From Poecilobothrus nobilitatus (Eukaryota; Arthropoda; Insecta; Diptera; Dolichopodidae), in contig OX352772.1 of assembly GCA_947095535.1 (NCBI GenBank), positions 225,949,035 through 226,013,034 of the forward strand: a DNA stretch of 64,000 nt, read 5' to 3'. A program made the position numbers and the translations under genes. Shown one piece after another: positions 32,890 to 43,941 of this stretch. The first letter of the stretch is position 1; the number at the start of each line of letters is the position of its first letter. The notes under the pieces were generated by a model, which had not been told where the DNA came from, ran no database searches, and saw only the letters and a list, made by a program, of their open reading frames with translations.

Positions 32890-35800
32890 TGAAAGTCATA
32901 AAGTTTTTATATGTGATGCTATTTAGTTGGCAAGTTTCATTATCTAAAATTTGCTGTTTTCTAACGTTGTTTTTAATTATAGATATATCTGCTCCTGTAT
33001 CTATTAATAGAGTCAGATATCCTTTTTTTATTTTTTTTTGTTACTTTTATAATATTGTTGCTGCTTTTATCATTGCTTACGCTGCTTATTGTCTTCTGTT
33101 GAATTGATTTTGTGTATTTCTATGCATGTTGTTTACAAGCTCTAGATTTCTCCGGCCGGGGCCGTTGTAGTTTCCCTTTTGATTTTTGGCAAATATGTTG
33201 TTATAGTGATTATTATTATTATAATTGTTGTTGTTGTTGTTATTATTGCAATTACTATTGTTGTTGTAATTATTGTAGTTACAATTACGTCTGCTGTTGC
33301 GGTAGTTATTTGTACCTCTGAAATTCTTTGTTCTGAAACGCATGACGTTACTTGATCGAACGTCATTGTCCATTTCAGATACAAATTGTATTGCTTCATT
33401 AAAGTTTTTTGGTTTGGCTGCTAATATTACAGCTTTGCATGTTTCATTCATGCAATTCTTAAATGTATTTAGACCTAATTGGTCATTGAGTTTAATTATA
33501 ATACATCTATGATTAATCTATTTTTAACTCTATCTGAGAGTTTAGTTGCTAAATGAATTTTAATAATTTCTTCTTTTCATCATCATCCTTTAATACGTCT
33601 GCATAAAATTCTATCAAGCCTAATGAATTGGAAAGCTGCTTGATATCACATTCAAATTGTGGCACAACTTCTATAGCTACTGTTAAATCAAAGTTTGCTA
33701 TGTTGGAAGCTTCCTTTTTAACTTTTGGTTTCAAGAAGATTTTTATTTGTTTAGTGATTTCTCTTAATTTAATGCTGAATTCTAGTAGTAAGTTATCTTC
33801 AAAATTTTGTTGAAAATATTCCCAAACTTGTTCAATTTGTCTATTTTTATACCCGTATGAACTATGTTCAAGGGTATAATAAATTTGCCATTACGTTTGT
33901 AACACCTTAAAGGAGTCGAGCTAGATATAGTGTCAAAGGTATGGATCGGCTCAGAATCGAATTCTGAGTCGATTAAGCCATGTACGTCCGTCCGTCCGTC
34001 CGTCCGTCCGCACGATAACTCAAAAAATAAAGGAGCTAGGGGGCTGAAATTTTTTTTACGTCACTTTTGCAAAATTTTTAGTTTTGCTATTTAAATCCAA
34101 CATTTTCGGTCGGCGGGTTCGAGTAGCTGCCATACAACTTCTATCTTTATATAGAAATAACTCAGTATCTATTCAAGCTAGGTTTCTGAAATTTTGCAAA
34201 TGATGATCAAGTTTTATGGCAACAACTTCTGTAAAATTTGGTTGTGCTGGTGCAGCGGGTTCGGGTAGCTGCCATACAACTTCTCCGTTTAAATAAGAAT
34301 AACTCAGTGTTTATTGAAGTTAGGAATCTGAAATTTAGTAAAGAGGTGTCGAGTTACATGCCAACAACTTTTGTAAAATTTGGTTGGTCTAGAGCAGCCG
34401 GTTCAGACTTCTTGCACTTCTTGGAACCTAATGAAGCTAGGCGTCTGAAATTTTGCAAATGATGACCAAGTTTTATGGCAACAACTTTTGTAAAATTTGG
34501 TTGTGGTGGTGCGGCGAGTTCGGGTAGCTGCCATACAACTTATCCGGTTAAATGAGAATAACTCAGTGTTTATTGAAGCTAGGAGTCTGAAATTTAGTAA
34601 AGAAGTGTCGATTTATATGCCAACAACTTTTGTAAAATTTGGTTGGTCTAGAGCAGCCGGTTCAGGCTTCTTGCACCTCTTGGAAGTTAATAAAGCTAGG
34701 CGTCTGAAATCTTGCAAATGATGATCAAGTTTTATGGCAACAACTTCTACAAAATTTGGTTGTGCTGGTGCGACGGGTTCGGGTAGCTGCCATACAAAAT
34801 CTCTTTTTAAATGAAAAGAACTCAGTGTCCGTCCGCACGATAACTCAAAAAATAAAGGAGTTAGGAGGCTGAAAATTTTTTTACGTCACTTTTGTAAAAT
34901 TGTTAGTTTTGCTATTTAACTCCAGCATTTTCTGTCCCCGGGTTCGGGTAGCTGCCATACAACGTCTTTCTTTAAATAGAAATAACCCAGTGTCTGTTCA
35001 ATCTAGGTATCTGAAATTTTGCGAATGATGATCAAGTTTTATGGCAACAACTTCTGCAAAATTTGGTTGTGGTGGTGTGACGGGTTCGGGTAGCTGCCAT
35101 ACAAAATCTCTTTTTAAATGAAAGAACTCAGTGTCCGTCCGCACTATAACTCAAAAAATAGAGGAGCTAGGAGGCTGAAAATTTTTTTACGTTACTTTTG
35201 TAAAATTGTTAGTGTTGCTATTTAACTCCAGCATTTTCGGCCGCCGGGTTCGAATAGCTGCCATACAACGTCTTTCTTTAAATGGAAATAACCCAGTGTC
35301 TGTTCAATCTAGGTATCTGCAATTTTGCGAATGATGATCAAGTTTTATGGCAACAACTTCTGCAAAATTTGGTTGTGGTGGTGCGACGGGTTCGGGTTGC
35401 TGCCATACAACTTCTCTTTTTAAATGAAAATAACTCAGTGTCCGTCCGCACGATAACTCAAAAAATAAAGGAGTTAGGAGGCTGAAATTTTTTTACGTCA
35501 CTTTTACCAAATTGTTAGTTTTGCTATTTAACTCCAGCATTTTCTGTCCCCGGGTTCGGGTAGCTGCCATACAACGTCTTTCTTTAAATAGAAATAACCC
35601 AGTGTCTGTTCAATCTAGGTATCTGAAATTTTGCGAATGATGATCAAGTTTTATGGCAACAACTTCTGCAAAATTTGGTTGTGGCGGTGCGACGGGTTCG
35701 GGTTGCTGCCATACAACTTCTCTTTTTAAATGAAAATAACTCAGTGTCCGTCCGCACGATAACTCAAAAAATAAAGGAGTTAGGAGGCTGAAATTTTTTT

Positions 35801-36457
35801 TACGTCACTTTTACAAAATTGTTAGTTTTGCTATTTAACTCCAGCATTTTCGGCCGCCGGGTTCGAGTAGCTGCCATACAACTTCTTTCTTTAAATGGAA
35901 ATAACCCAGTATCTATTCAATCTAGGAATCTGAAATTTTGCAAATGATGATCGAGTTTTATAGCAACAACTACTGTAAAATTTTGTTGTGATGATATGAC
36001 AGGTTCGGATAGTTGCCATACAACTTCTCTTTTTAAATGAAAATAACTCAGTGTCTATTGAAGTTAGCTATCTGAAATTTAGTGAAAAAGTGTCGAGTTG
36101 CATGCCAAAAACTTTTGTAAAATTTGAATGGTCTAAAGCAGCCGGTTCAGGCTTTTTGCATTTCTTGGAACTTAATGAAGCTAGGCGCAATAGATTCGGG
36201 TAGCTATCATACAACTCCACAATTTACATAAATATATCTCTGTAGTTCGGTACTAAAACTCTGAATGTTTTTAAAAGATGATCAAGTTTTATAGAAACAG
36301 GATATATTACGTTCATACGGGTATCCCAGAGTTGACACAGTCTACTCTACTGCACTCTTCCTCGTTTTCTTCTATAAATGCCTGAGAGTATGTTCTGGTC
36401 GGGTTTTTCTTTAGTGTTTTTAATAAGTTAGTTAGTTCTTTTAATTTGCCATATTCC
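32890..36457 (-). pseudogene. Gypsy gag and protease, interrupted by mini-me C
   Basis: The gag start MEYGKLKELTNLLKTLKKNP lies at 36457-36375, right of mini-me C, and continues at 33846 (QIEQVWEYFQQNF) left of it. The middle has ETCKAVILAAKPKNFNEAIQF (33440) and a long Asn-rich stretch (33300-33180). Protease box LTLLIDTGADISIIKNN at about 33030. Frame breaks are at 33550 and 33090. No CCHC knuckle is visible. Confidence 0.75.
33849..36366 (+). mobile_element. mini-me/DINE-1-like repeat, copy C
   Basis: Same ends as copy B (ATACCCGTATGAAC at the start, sub-terminal GTTCATACGGGTAT, end CACTCTTCCTCGTT) and nearly identical over most of its length. It is longer (2,518 bp) because it has extra internal repeat units around 35100-35880. 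The GTCC tract is at about 33987-34010. It inserted in the gypsy gag between QAFIEE and NRQIEQ. Confidence 0.85.
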
Positions 36458-36690
36458 ATTTAGTTTATGGCAAAATTTAGTAATATAATTTAATTTGGTA
36501 ATTAATTTTTATACATTCTTTATATTTTTATAATATTTTTAAATACTAATTTTCTTAATTAAAAGCAAAAGTTTTTGAAAATGTGCTAAAAGAAAATTTG
36601 TTTTAATATTATTATGTCCATATTTCAGCACCTGGTGTGAACTCAGTTGTTATGATGTTGTTGTTCACTGCACTTTATTCGAGGTTAGTG

Positions 36691-36701
36691 CAGGGTCGCC
36701 A
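36691..36701 (-). promoter_or_regulatory. Primer-binding site of the second gypsy
   Basis: The minus strand reads TGGCGACCCTG directly after ...AATATTACA, matching the TGGCGACC opening of tRNA-Arg-type primer sites used by some insect gypsy elements. It sets the LTR inner border at 36702. Confidence 0.55.
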
Positions 36702-37130
36702 TGTAATATTTTTGTTGTTATAAATGTAATGTCTATTCCTAACCACGTATATGTGTGCGGCTAACTGTTTAAATATTATGTCATTACCTATGGGGACACA
36801 AAGTTGCTGTAATTTTATCCGGCTCAACAAGCCAATAGCTCTTGGCAAAGTTAATTGCCAGCTTTCCTTGTTTGTATCATGTAAGGCAAACCTGTTTTGA
36901 TAGTATTCGCAAAATAAATTGCAAAAAGGAAAAGAAGAATATTAATGTAAAGCTAATTGCACTTTTAGATTTCAAGAGAAAGAAACAAGTTGTATTACTT
37001 TCTTTAGAGCTTGAACTAACTCTGATTTTATTTTAAAAATCTTAGCCAATTTATACAAAAATCTAAATTCCAAAATTACATACAAAATATCAAAGTCAAT
37101 AAATTATATTAATTTATTGCTTGTTCTACA
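36702..37130 (-). repeat. Possible 5' LTR of the second gypsy
   Basis: 429 bp from TGTAATATT to GTTCTACA in plus orientation (TGTA...TACA ends), placed by the primer site on one side. The far border is only a guess, since no second LTR or target duplication survives. Confidence 0.4.
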
Positions 37131-37479
37131 GAATTTTATCTGGGACAAATTTTGTAATATATATTGATCTAATTCTAATTTCCAATAATCGTAACCAAAA
37201 TATTAATGTCAAAAATATTTACTAAAATATAATTCATACTCAATGTATAAAAATCTGATCCTCTCTTATTTTAAAAAATATTTCTTTTTATTTATTTTTT
37301 TTTTTTTGTACAACAACAATGTACTGTATAATATAAAAAGTGAACCAGATGTTTATACTTTAAAAGTGTGGTCACACAAAATGTTTAGGTAAGCTAATTA
37401 TTATTATTATTTAATTTACTTTAAATGTTTGATTTTGTAACTAAAAAGTTACTTTACAATTATGGAAATATTTTTGTGA
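37131..37479. other. AT-rich inner-Maverick sequence, no gene
   Basis: Between the gypsy LTR and the first recognisable capsid codons. The upstream part of the capsid gene seen in the 64-kb copy is missing here; only AT-rich sequence with a poly(T) run (37294-37310) is present. Confidence 0.4.
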
Positions 37480-38334
37480 AGAAGTGTCAAAATATACTAC
37501 ACTGCAATAGTAGAATTAATGGGAAAATTACATGTAGATTTCTTCAACACTTCCAAATTACTTTTAAATAATGTTGACATTCGAATTTCTTTAGCATTAG
37601 AGAAACAAGATTTTTATATTTTCTTTTCTTTACAACGATGAAAGTTATTTAAAATTCTCGAAGCTACATTATACATGAAACATTTAACAATTAATCCTAG
37701 CATATTGATAGCACACAATACTGTACTGGAAAAGGCTAACGCGAAATATTTTTATACGAGAAGTGAAATCAAAACATTTAGAATTCCAGCTAATACTTTC
37801 AGCATATCATTGGATAATATATTTATAGGGCAAATATCAAAAGCTCTTGTATTTTGTATGGTTAACAATGAAAATTTTAATGGTAAAAGATCCAAAAATC
37901 CATACCATTTCGATCAACAAAATCTCACACAATTTCAATTATATGTGAATGGAGTGCGTACACCCAACTCTGCAATTAAAACAAGTTTTACATCAAATAA
38001 TCTTTGTATATTTATTCTTATATTCTTATAATCTTTGTATATTTATTTCTCGTGCATATTTAACATTATTTAGTGGAACTGGTATACATCACTCTGATAG
38101 AGGACACAAAATTTCAAAAGAACTTTTTTCAAAAGGTTATACAATACTAGCTTTTGATTTATCACCAGACGGCTAGAGAACTGATACATGTCAGAATTTA
38201 TTAAACTAGGGAGTAGTAAAGATTGAAGCAAGACTCAGTGCGCCATTAACTTCAACATTAACATGCATTGTATTTGCAGAATTCGATGGCAATGTCAAAA
38301 TTTATAAAAATCGTAACGTATACGTAAACATATA
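37480..38334 (+). pseudogene. Maverick major capsid protein (hexon-like), inner copy, N-truncated
   Basis: Double-jelly-roll capsid protein of Mavericks, the family that includes C. elegans F54H12.2-like proteins. Visible order: NNVDIRISLALEK, LEATLYMKHLTINPSIL, SISLDNIFIGQISKALVFC, KRSKNPYHFDQQNLTQFQ, then a small tandem duplication around 37990-38055, then GTGIHHSDRGHKISKELFSK, YTILAFDLSPDG and KIEARLSAPL. It matches the minus-strand gene at 62820-64000 throughout. About 230 N-terminal residues, several stops and shifts make it non-functional. Confidence 0.85.
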
Positions 38335-38371
38335 AAAGGAAGTTTAATGGACCATTTCTATTCATTCGAAA

Positions 38372-38839
38372 ATGGCATGTGCTCTAGTAGATTTATCGTT
38401 CTGTACGGACGATAAAATTACAATATTTGTATAAAATATTTCTATGGCTGGCATAAAAGAAAAATGTAAAACTATTGTAAAAGAATTAAAGTATAAATTT
38501 CCTGTCAGAGATTTAAATGTTAAATTATTAATAATAATTAAAGAACCCAAGAAATGTTTTGTTTTCAACAATAAGCTTTTACAAAGTAATTTAACATCAT
38601 TTTGCGGACATTATTGTTGGGTATATTTATGGATGCGAAGTTCCTGTGAAAGCATGAAATATTTTCTTAATTTATTCGACACATCACCCGCACCTAAAAA
38701 CGATAAAAAAATACAAAGAATATTTCGAAAAATTTTTAAAAAATGTGGGAGAAAAACTATAAATACAAAATTCGACAATAAAATTCATCAACATAAAAAC
38801 ATAAAAGATGGAGCAATCAACAAATTCAGAAGTATTTGA
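38372..38839 (+). pseudogene. Small ORF fused by deletion to the Maverick protease (inner copy)
   Basis: ATG 38372, 38 bp after the capsid stop, opens MACALVDLSFCTDD, matching the small ORF at 62782. A stop near 38431 interrupts it, then EKCKTIVKELKYKFPVRDLN continues the small ORF. It then passes straight into protease sequence with the nucleophile box TSFCGHYCWVYLW. The protease His and Asp/Glu regions are deleted, so this is a deletion fusion of two neighbouring genes. It cannot be an active protease. Confidence 0.75.
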
Positions 38840-39360
38840 AACACAAAAAGGTGAGCCAGCGCAGAACCTTTTATTAAGCTATATTTATTTTTTGGATAAA
38901 AAACAAACCATAAAAATTCAAATTGGATTTAATATGGAAAATTTTTCTGCATCAATAATTTTCCAACGATAAAACAAAGTCATAACCGAAATGAATTATT
39001 TGGAGTGGTGTACATTTTATCACGATTTTAAAAACAGTGACCCAAAATTAAATTCAAAAGGGTTTTCATTTAATCATTTAATCATGCAGAGCGCACTAAA
39101 AAACTTACATTGCAGCTAGATGAATGTACTCGTTTTTGCTTCATACTAGACTTCATAAAACAGTGATGTCATATAACAATGGAGCTGAACTAAATATACG
39201 AGAATATGTATTCAAATATTTTGAGAGATATATCGCAAAGAATAAATTAAGATTGGAACAAGAAAATTTCTACTTTCCATTGAATTACATATAGCTCAAT
39301 TTAACTATTCCTGACTATTTTATGACATACCTATATTTTTGTCAGAAAACATATCTTGGT
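38818..39360 (+). pseudogene. 179-aa Maverick protein family, inner copy
   Basis: ATG 38818 (MEQSTNSEVFETQKGEP), overlapping the previous ORF by 22 bp, then NLLLSYIYFLDKKQTIKIQI, EMNYLEWCTFYHDF and a C-terminal FYDIPIFLSENIS. It matches the intact copy at 61960-61421 in order but has stops at about 38970 and three or more later. Function unknown; the fixed place after the protease suggests a virion or assembly role. Confidence 0.7.
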
Positions 39361-39399
39361 CAACAATAAATAAAACAAATATTTTTTAAAACCAATTAT

Positions 39400-39890
39400 T
39401 CCCTTTTCTTAAATAGATATATAAATTTATACAATTTTTTACAGCACATCTTTGTAAATTTTTCGTAATGTGATAGTGAGGGCAAATGGTGGTGAAATTC
39501 CTTAGTTTGTGTCCTTATGTGTGTTAAATGTGTCCTTATTAAAATTGATAACTTCTACTAAACTCGAAACAAATTTATCTAAAAATTGCTTTTTCTGGTA
39601 CCCCTTTACATAAACGACATCGAATGAATTTAAATGTTCCTTTAACATTTTTTAATAGCTGAATATTCTATAAATCCATCATTTATTTGCATTTTATTGA
39701 ATTTATTTTGCTGTTTAACATCGCTATTTAACTCTTCGAACTGATAAGGTGCTTTAAACATAAACAACATCGGTATCAGTGACCCATCAGCTATCAAAGA
39801 AAATTCTTTCAAGAAATATTACTTATTATTTCCAACAATAAATTGTAGATCTGCTATTGCCTTGCTGCTCATTTTGTGCTTTACTATATT
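39400..39890 (-). pseudogene. Conserved Maverick-linked protein, copy 2 (function unknown)
   Basis: The minus strand reads YFLKEFSLIADGSLIPMLF, YQFEELNSDVKQQNK, then YVKGYQKKQFLDKFVSSL and ISPPFALTI. It matches the gene at 14405-13990 in order and spacing. Its convergent position after the 179-aa-family gene, on the opposite strand, suggests a stable Maverick gene. Stops and a frame break near 39500 are present. Confidence 0.55.
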
Positions 39891-39908
39891 AAAATAACTT
39901 GAAAACCT

Positions 39909-40230
39909 CTAATTTATACCTAATACGCTTTTAAAAAGAGAAGAACAAAGAGGGATTATATGATCGGACCTCCGAGAACGCTTTAGCACTGGCAGGGAGC
40001 GATGCCGGAACCTCAAGGACTGATACCGGACCCTCAAGGATCGAAACCGGACCTTGAGGACTATACTTCGGACCTCTGAAGACCGCATTTCTCCGGGGAC
40101 CTCATCCAAAATCGAAAGAAGAGGGTCGTCAGAAAAAGGACCCACTTTTAAGGCGACCGGACATCAGTGACCGATACAGGTCCTTCGTGGACCGAATATC
40201 GTCCACCAGAAACAAGGGCTGATTTAAATT
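39909..40230 (-). other. GC-rich island with ~21-bp repeats; Arg-rich ORF
   Basis: About half G+C in a region otherwise near a quarter. The plus strand repeats GATACCGGACCCTCAAGGATC with variation (about four units at 39990-40070). On the minus strand an open frame 40145-39909 (GTG start) gives VRFRSLRVRYQSLRFRHRSL, a 7-residue Arg/Ser/Leu repeat, preceded by an acidic start (FSDDPLLSILDEV). It may encode a basic DNA-condensing peptide, or be a minisatellite with chance coding. Confidence 0.5.
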
Positions 40231-40329
40231 TAGTAGCCTGAAAAATATTTGTTTCGAGAAATATAAAATACAAATAATTTTACAATTTATAATTAAATTT
40301 ATTTTCTTTTATTAAATAGTTATTTTTAT

Positions 40330-40749
40330 TTTTTTTATTACAACAGTTTTTTTGGGAATCGATACTCGTCATTGGTATTAACTCGAATAGAGCCATGTTC
40401 CATCTCGGTTCGTCTCTTCCCAAGAACTTAATAAAGAAGCCTACTTTGCTTAATTCGTTTAGTTCAGAATGTGTTAACACTTTTTGCTAAATCTGTCCGG
40501 CGTTTTACAAATCTTATTTTTTCATTATCGAACGGATCCTTTACCTCACAACTTAGGGCTTCTTGCCCTCATTTTGTGTCTAAAAATTTAAACGTTATAA
40601 CTTCATACGTCTATGGCGAGGATATCAATATTTTTGAAAAGTTCTTGTTCACCCTTTCCTAATGCTATTAATTCATTAATGAAAATCTAGAATGTTGAAA
40701 ATAATAAGGATAACAGATATAATATTGATCGAAAAAAATATCTTACCAT
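40330..40749 (-). pseudogene. Intron-containing ORF of the inner Maverick, unknown
   Basis: ATG 40749 is followed at once by a 60-bp intron (40746-40687; GTAAGATATT...TTCAACATTCTAG). The downstream frame reads INELIALGKGEQELFKNIDI, VKIFRHKMRARSPKL, then stops, and later LTHSELNELSKVGFFIKFLG and DEPRWNMALFELIPM. The product looks like a mixed-charge globular protein. I do not recognise it. It lies between the Arg-rich ORF and the LINE insertion, on the polymerase strand. Confidence 0.45.
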
Positions 40750-40897
40750 TTTCAATTTATATTTTGAATTGGATTTGATTTTAAATTTATTCGTTTTTCA
40801 AAGTAAAGTAAAGAACTGTTTGAATTTTTAGAGCATTATATACCTACTGTTTGAAACAAATACACCCTACCTTTTTAGAAATATAATGCATGCATAG

Positions 40898-41830
40898 TTT
40901 TTTTTTTCTTTATTAGCAATTGATACAAATTCATTTGTTACATAAATAATATATACTGTTACAATTAAAATTTAATTTTGACCTTAGCCAAAGCTGTCGG
41001 ATCGTATAGAATTTTACAATATTAAAATTTTATTTATTATTAGAAGATAAATTATATATATATATATATATTTTTTTTTGTTGTTTAAATTATTACAATA
41101 ATTAAAATTAAAATTAGGTATGCAGATCTAGTTAATGTTTTTTTTTTTATTTTATATTTGTTTTAGTTTTTTTTTTCTTTTTTCTTATTTTTTGTTTTTT
41201 TTTGAAACATAAACATCAACCAATGCATTTTTTTTTTTTTATTATCCGATTTTTTTATTACAATTTTATTATGTCTACATTTCGACAGTTTTTTTTAAAA
41301 ATTCTTTTTATTCTTTTATTTTTGTTTTAATTGAGGGTTAAACCTGTTATTTGGTGTTCAGTACTTTGCTAATATGTTTATAGTTTTAGTAATCTTTAGT
41401 AATCTATCAAAAAGTTGGAATTATTTTACTGCTCCTCAAGGATGGGAGCGCTACTAATATTTTCAGCCACATATATAGCGACACCCCCGTACATAATGTT
41501 CCGAATTGATTCAGTACGATTAGAAAAATATCCAGTGTACCCAAGTAGATTGAAAAATTGGTTTTCAGTTTTATGTAACCAAATTTCCGCTAAAACTATA
41601 ACATGTATTACACATCCATATGAATTAATTAGTATTTCAAGATCATTTAACTTATTTCTTACACTTCTAATGTTTAAATACAAAATGTTTAAATTATGTT
41701 TGTATTTCATCATCACACTTTTGGATAACTCTGTATAATAATTTACTTTCATATCATTCTCAATATTATAAGATGTCATTACTATTTACGATAGTAATAA
41801 AGCCCGTTAGATAGTAGATAGAAAAATTTG
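40898..41830 (-). mobile_element. Internally deleted LINE derivative (endonuclease start plus tail)
   Basis: The minus strand has a 5' region, then an ORF 41779-41426 with LNILYLNIRSVRNKLNDLEI, VIVLAEIWLHKTENQFF and GGVAIYVAENI, i.e. the first ~115 residues of a CR1/Jockey-type ORF2 endonuclease. It then ends, and ~450 bp later there is an AATAAAGAAAAAAAAAA tail at about 40908-40899. RT is absent. Unlike usual 5' truncation, the middle is missing. The poly(A) and AATAAA suggest it moved as a short unit. Confidence 0.6.
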
Positions 41831-42579
41831 AAATTAATAGAAGATGGAAAAATTGAAATCAGTATTAATCCGGCATCAAATAAAAACGCATCGAAGAAAA
41901 GTGAGGTAGAGATTAATTAAATTAATAATTTATTTTAATTTTAATTTTAAGAAATTTCCTAATTATATTTATTATAGCTTTAATTGAAGTTTGAATTATA
42001 GTATAAATGTTTTAAATGTTTTGTTTTCAAAAAATAAGAGAAAATCTAATAGTAAGATTAAGTTATGCATTAAAATATAATTGCAATATGGTTTAATATG
42101 TACTGATCGCGGCGGGCTATTAGTTTCTTTATTCTTAGGAATTTGTATTCTGATTAATTAAAAAAACTGCATAAACTAAGTTATTATTAGTTTATATCTA
42201 ATGCAATAGAACTATGTCAATTATCATGTAATTTTTTAAATAAATACATGATACATATGTACCTTGAATTATTATTTATAGCTACCAGGAACTAAACTTA
42301 ATTTGTTCACAAATTCCTTTGTTAAAACAATAAATCTTTTCAACAACTTACAAGTTGCGTTTTCAACATTGACTTCAATACGTGACACACCTCCAACTTT
42401 TAAGATTTACATAATACAATGTTATAGGTACCTTATACATATTTTCATACTTGATTATACATACTTCTCCTTATTTATTGGAAGTAAATTTATGTTACCC
42501 TCACCAATTTTTTGTATATCTTTAATCAAAAAATGTGCATCATATGAACTAGGTTATGAAATAATATATATGTATAAAC
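41831..42579. other. AT-rich sequence between LINE derivative and polymerase relic
   Basis: Probably the LINE 5' region plus degraded Maverick DNA. A plus-strand open frame at 42303-42587 has no motif and lies partly antisense to polymerase sequence; it was not called. Confidence 0.4.
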
Positions 42580-43930
42580 ATGTATAGTTAAATCGTCCTT
42601 ATAATTTAAATTACAACCTACCAGGTCCATGATATTTTCTAGTATAATGGCAATGATCTTTAACTTTAATTTCATCTGACGCAAAAAAATTTTCACATAT
42701 GTGACATTTATCGGCTAAGATAAAATTTATCTCATCTGCATTGGAAAGATTTTATATTGGTACTATAGTAGTAACACATAAGTTAAGTATAATTGCTAGC
42801 TGTTGCAGTTAGTTCATAAACCTTTCAATACAAGCCTCATCCCGATAAAACACATATTTTGTGTAACTCGACTAAAACGAACTTGTTAAATAATATCCGA
42901 TTGAGCAGGGAATATGCTCTTGATACTTTTTTCCCCCATCTATTTCTTTTAAAATGTATTCTAAGTCTGCGTATATTACAAACGGAGTCATTATCTTATT
43001 TCTATAATTCTTAAAACTAGGAGTCTTATTTTCTATATTAGGTAATCCTATCTTACATTCATTTTGCTTCAAGCAATTTTCTTTATAAACTTCCATTTTT
43101 TCTTTATCATAAAAGTAATGAAGACAACTATCACAAAAATAAATTTTATGTCCATCACAATTGCACTGTGATCTCAGAAGCTTTGAAAGATTTTTCATCC
43201 AAATATAATGTCGATTAATATGCTCATTATTTCCACCAGAGTCCTGTTCTTCCAACATCAATAAATTCACATGTAGCTTATCTAAAATAAAATAAAATGT
43301 TAAGTATAAAATTAAATAAAAAGCAACAAAAATCAAAATTCTAATATTAACCTTTTTTCACTGATTTCGACAATTTTAATGGTTCAACTTCCTATTTACT
43401 TTTGGGCGTTTCACGATGATAAACAAATACATTAATTGAAGTATTATTGTTTTTTTTTAAATAATCTAATGTTTGTTAACTCCATCGGAAAGCTATTCCA
43501 TCGAGGTTCAAAACTTCTTTATAATTTGGATAGCTTGAATTCCGTTCGGGATGATTGTTGGATTTATAATAGCCGATAAAGCCCAACCGCTGTTTATTTC
43601 TTGAAATTCTTCTAATTTTCTTAACAGCGGTTATTCTATGGCTTCTATAATTATTTCATCTATTTCATCTCCTTTATATACTGCAACATTTTTTGTACTT
43701 AAATGTTTCAATTCATTTTTTTCTTCCTCACTTTCATACACCTTAAATTCCCCACAAAAACTGCATTTATTTTAATGCTGCTATGTTCTTTCAATAAAAT
43801 TCTCAATTTATCTTCTATTATACTTTTACATTCTTGAAAGAGCATTTTCGATTCAGAGTAATATAAGTTAGTAAATACTTCTGATCAAATTCTGTTTTTA
43901 AAAGCTGAATGAGGTATATCTTCTAACAGC
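42580..43930 (-). pseudogene. Maverick DNA polymerase B, N-terminal/exonuclease part (inner copy)
   Basis: Protein-primed-type PolB of Polintons. The 70-bp intron 43351-43282 (GTTAATATT...TTTTATTTTAG) lies upstream of LHVNLLMLEEQDS. Then come HYIWMKNLSKLLRSQ, a Cys pair (YFCDSCLHYFYD), TPFVIYADLEYILKEI (exonuclease motif I, Asp and Glu present), PCSIGYYLTSSF, and the zinc-like CHICENFFASDEIKVKDHC with HYTRKYHGPGRL near 42620. The polymerase palm is gone. The gene reads inward from the right inverted repeat. Confidence 0.8.
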
Positions 43931-43941
43931 AAACGTTGACA

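Larger units (their letters stand above)
31906..37130 (-). mobile_element. Second Ty3/gypsy remnant, inside the inner Maverick
   Basis: Minus strand: a primer site and likely LTR at the right, gag (36455 to 33086, with mini-me C inside), aspartic protease (about 33040-32890), then directly a spacer region and the start of an integrase, ending at about 31906. RT and RNase H are absent, so there is a large internal deletion. It cuts the virion-type gene on one side and the capsid gene on the other. Confidence 0.75.

Noticed and set aside
32889..33107. 72-aa hydrophobic plus-strand ORF resembling a membrane peptide
   Set aside because: Antisense of the gypsy protease box LIDTGADISII.
33112..33321. 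Cys/Tyr-rich 69-aa ORF on the plus strand
   Set aside because: It is the antisense of the Asn-rich part of a gypsy gag (AAT/AAC runs).
41041..41080. (TA)n microsatellite as a possible element end
   Set aside because: Simple repeat within an AT-rich LINE tail; no inverted partner or duplication.
43282..43351. Hydrophobic N-terminal segment (possible signal peptide) of the ORF at 43336-42872
   Set aside because: The segment lies inside a 70-bp intron with GT...AG borders; the real polymerase exon starts after it.
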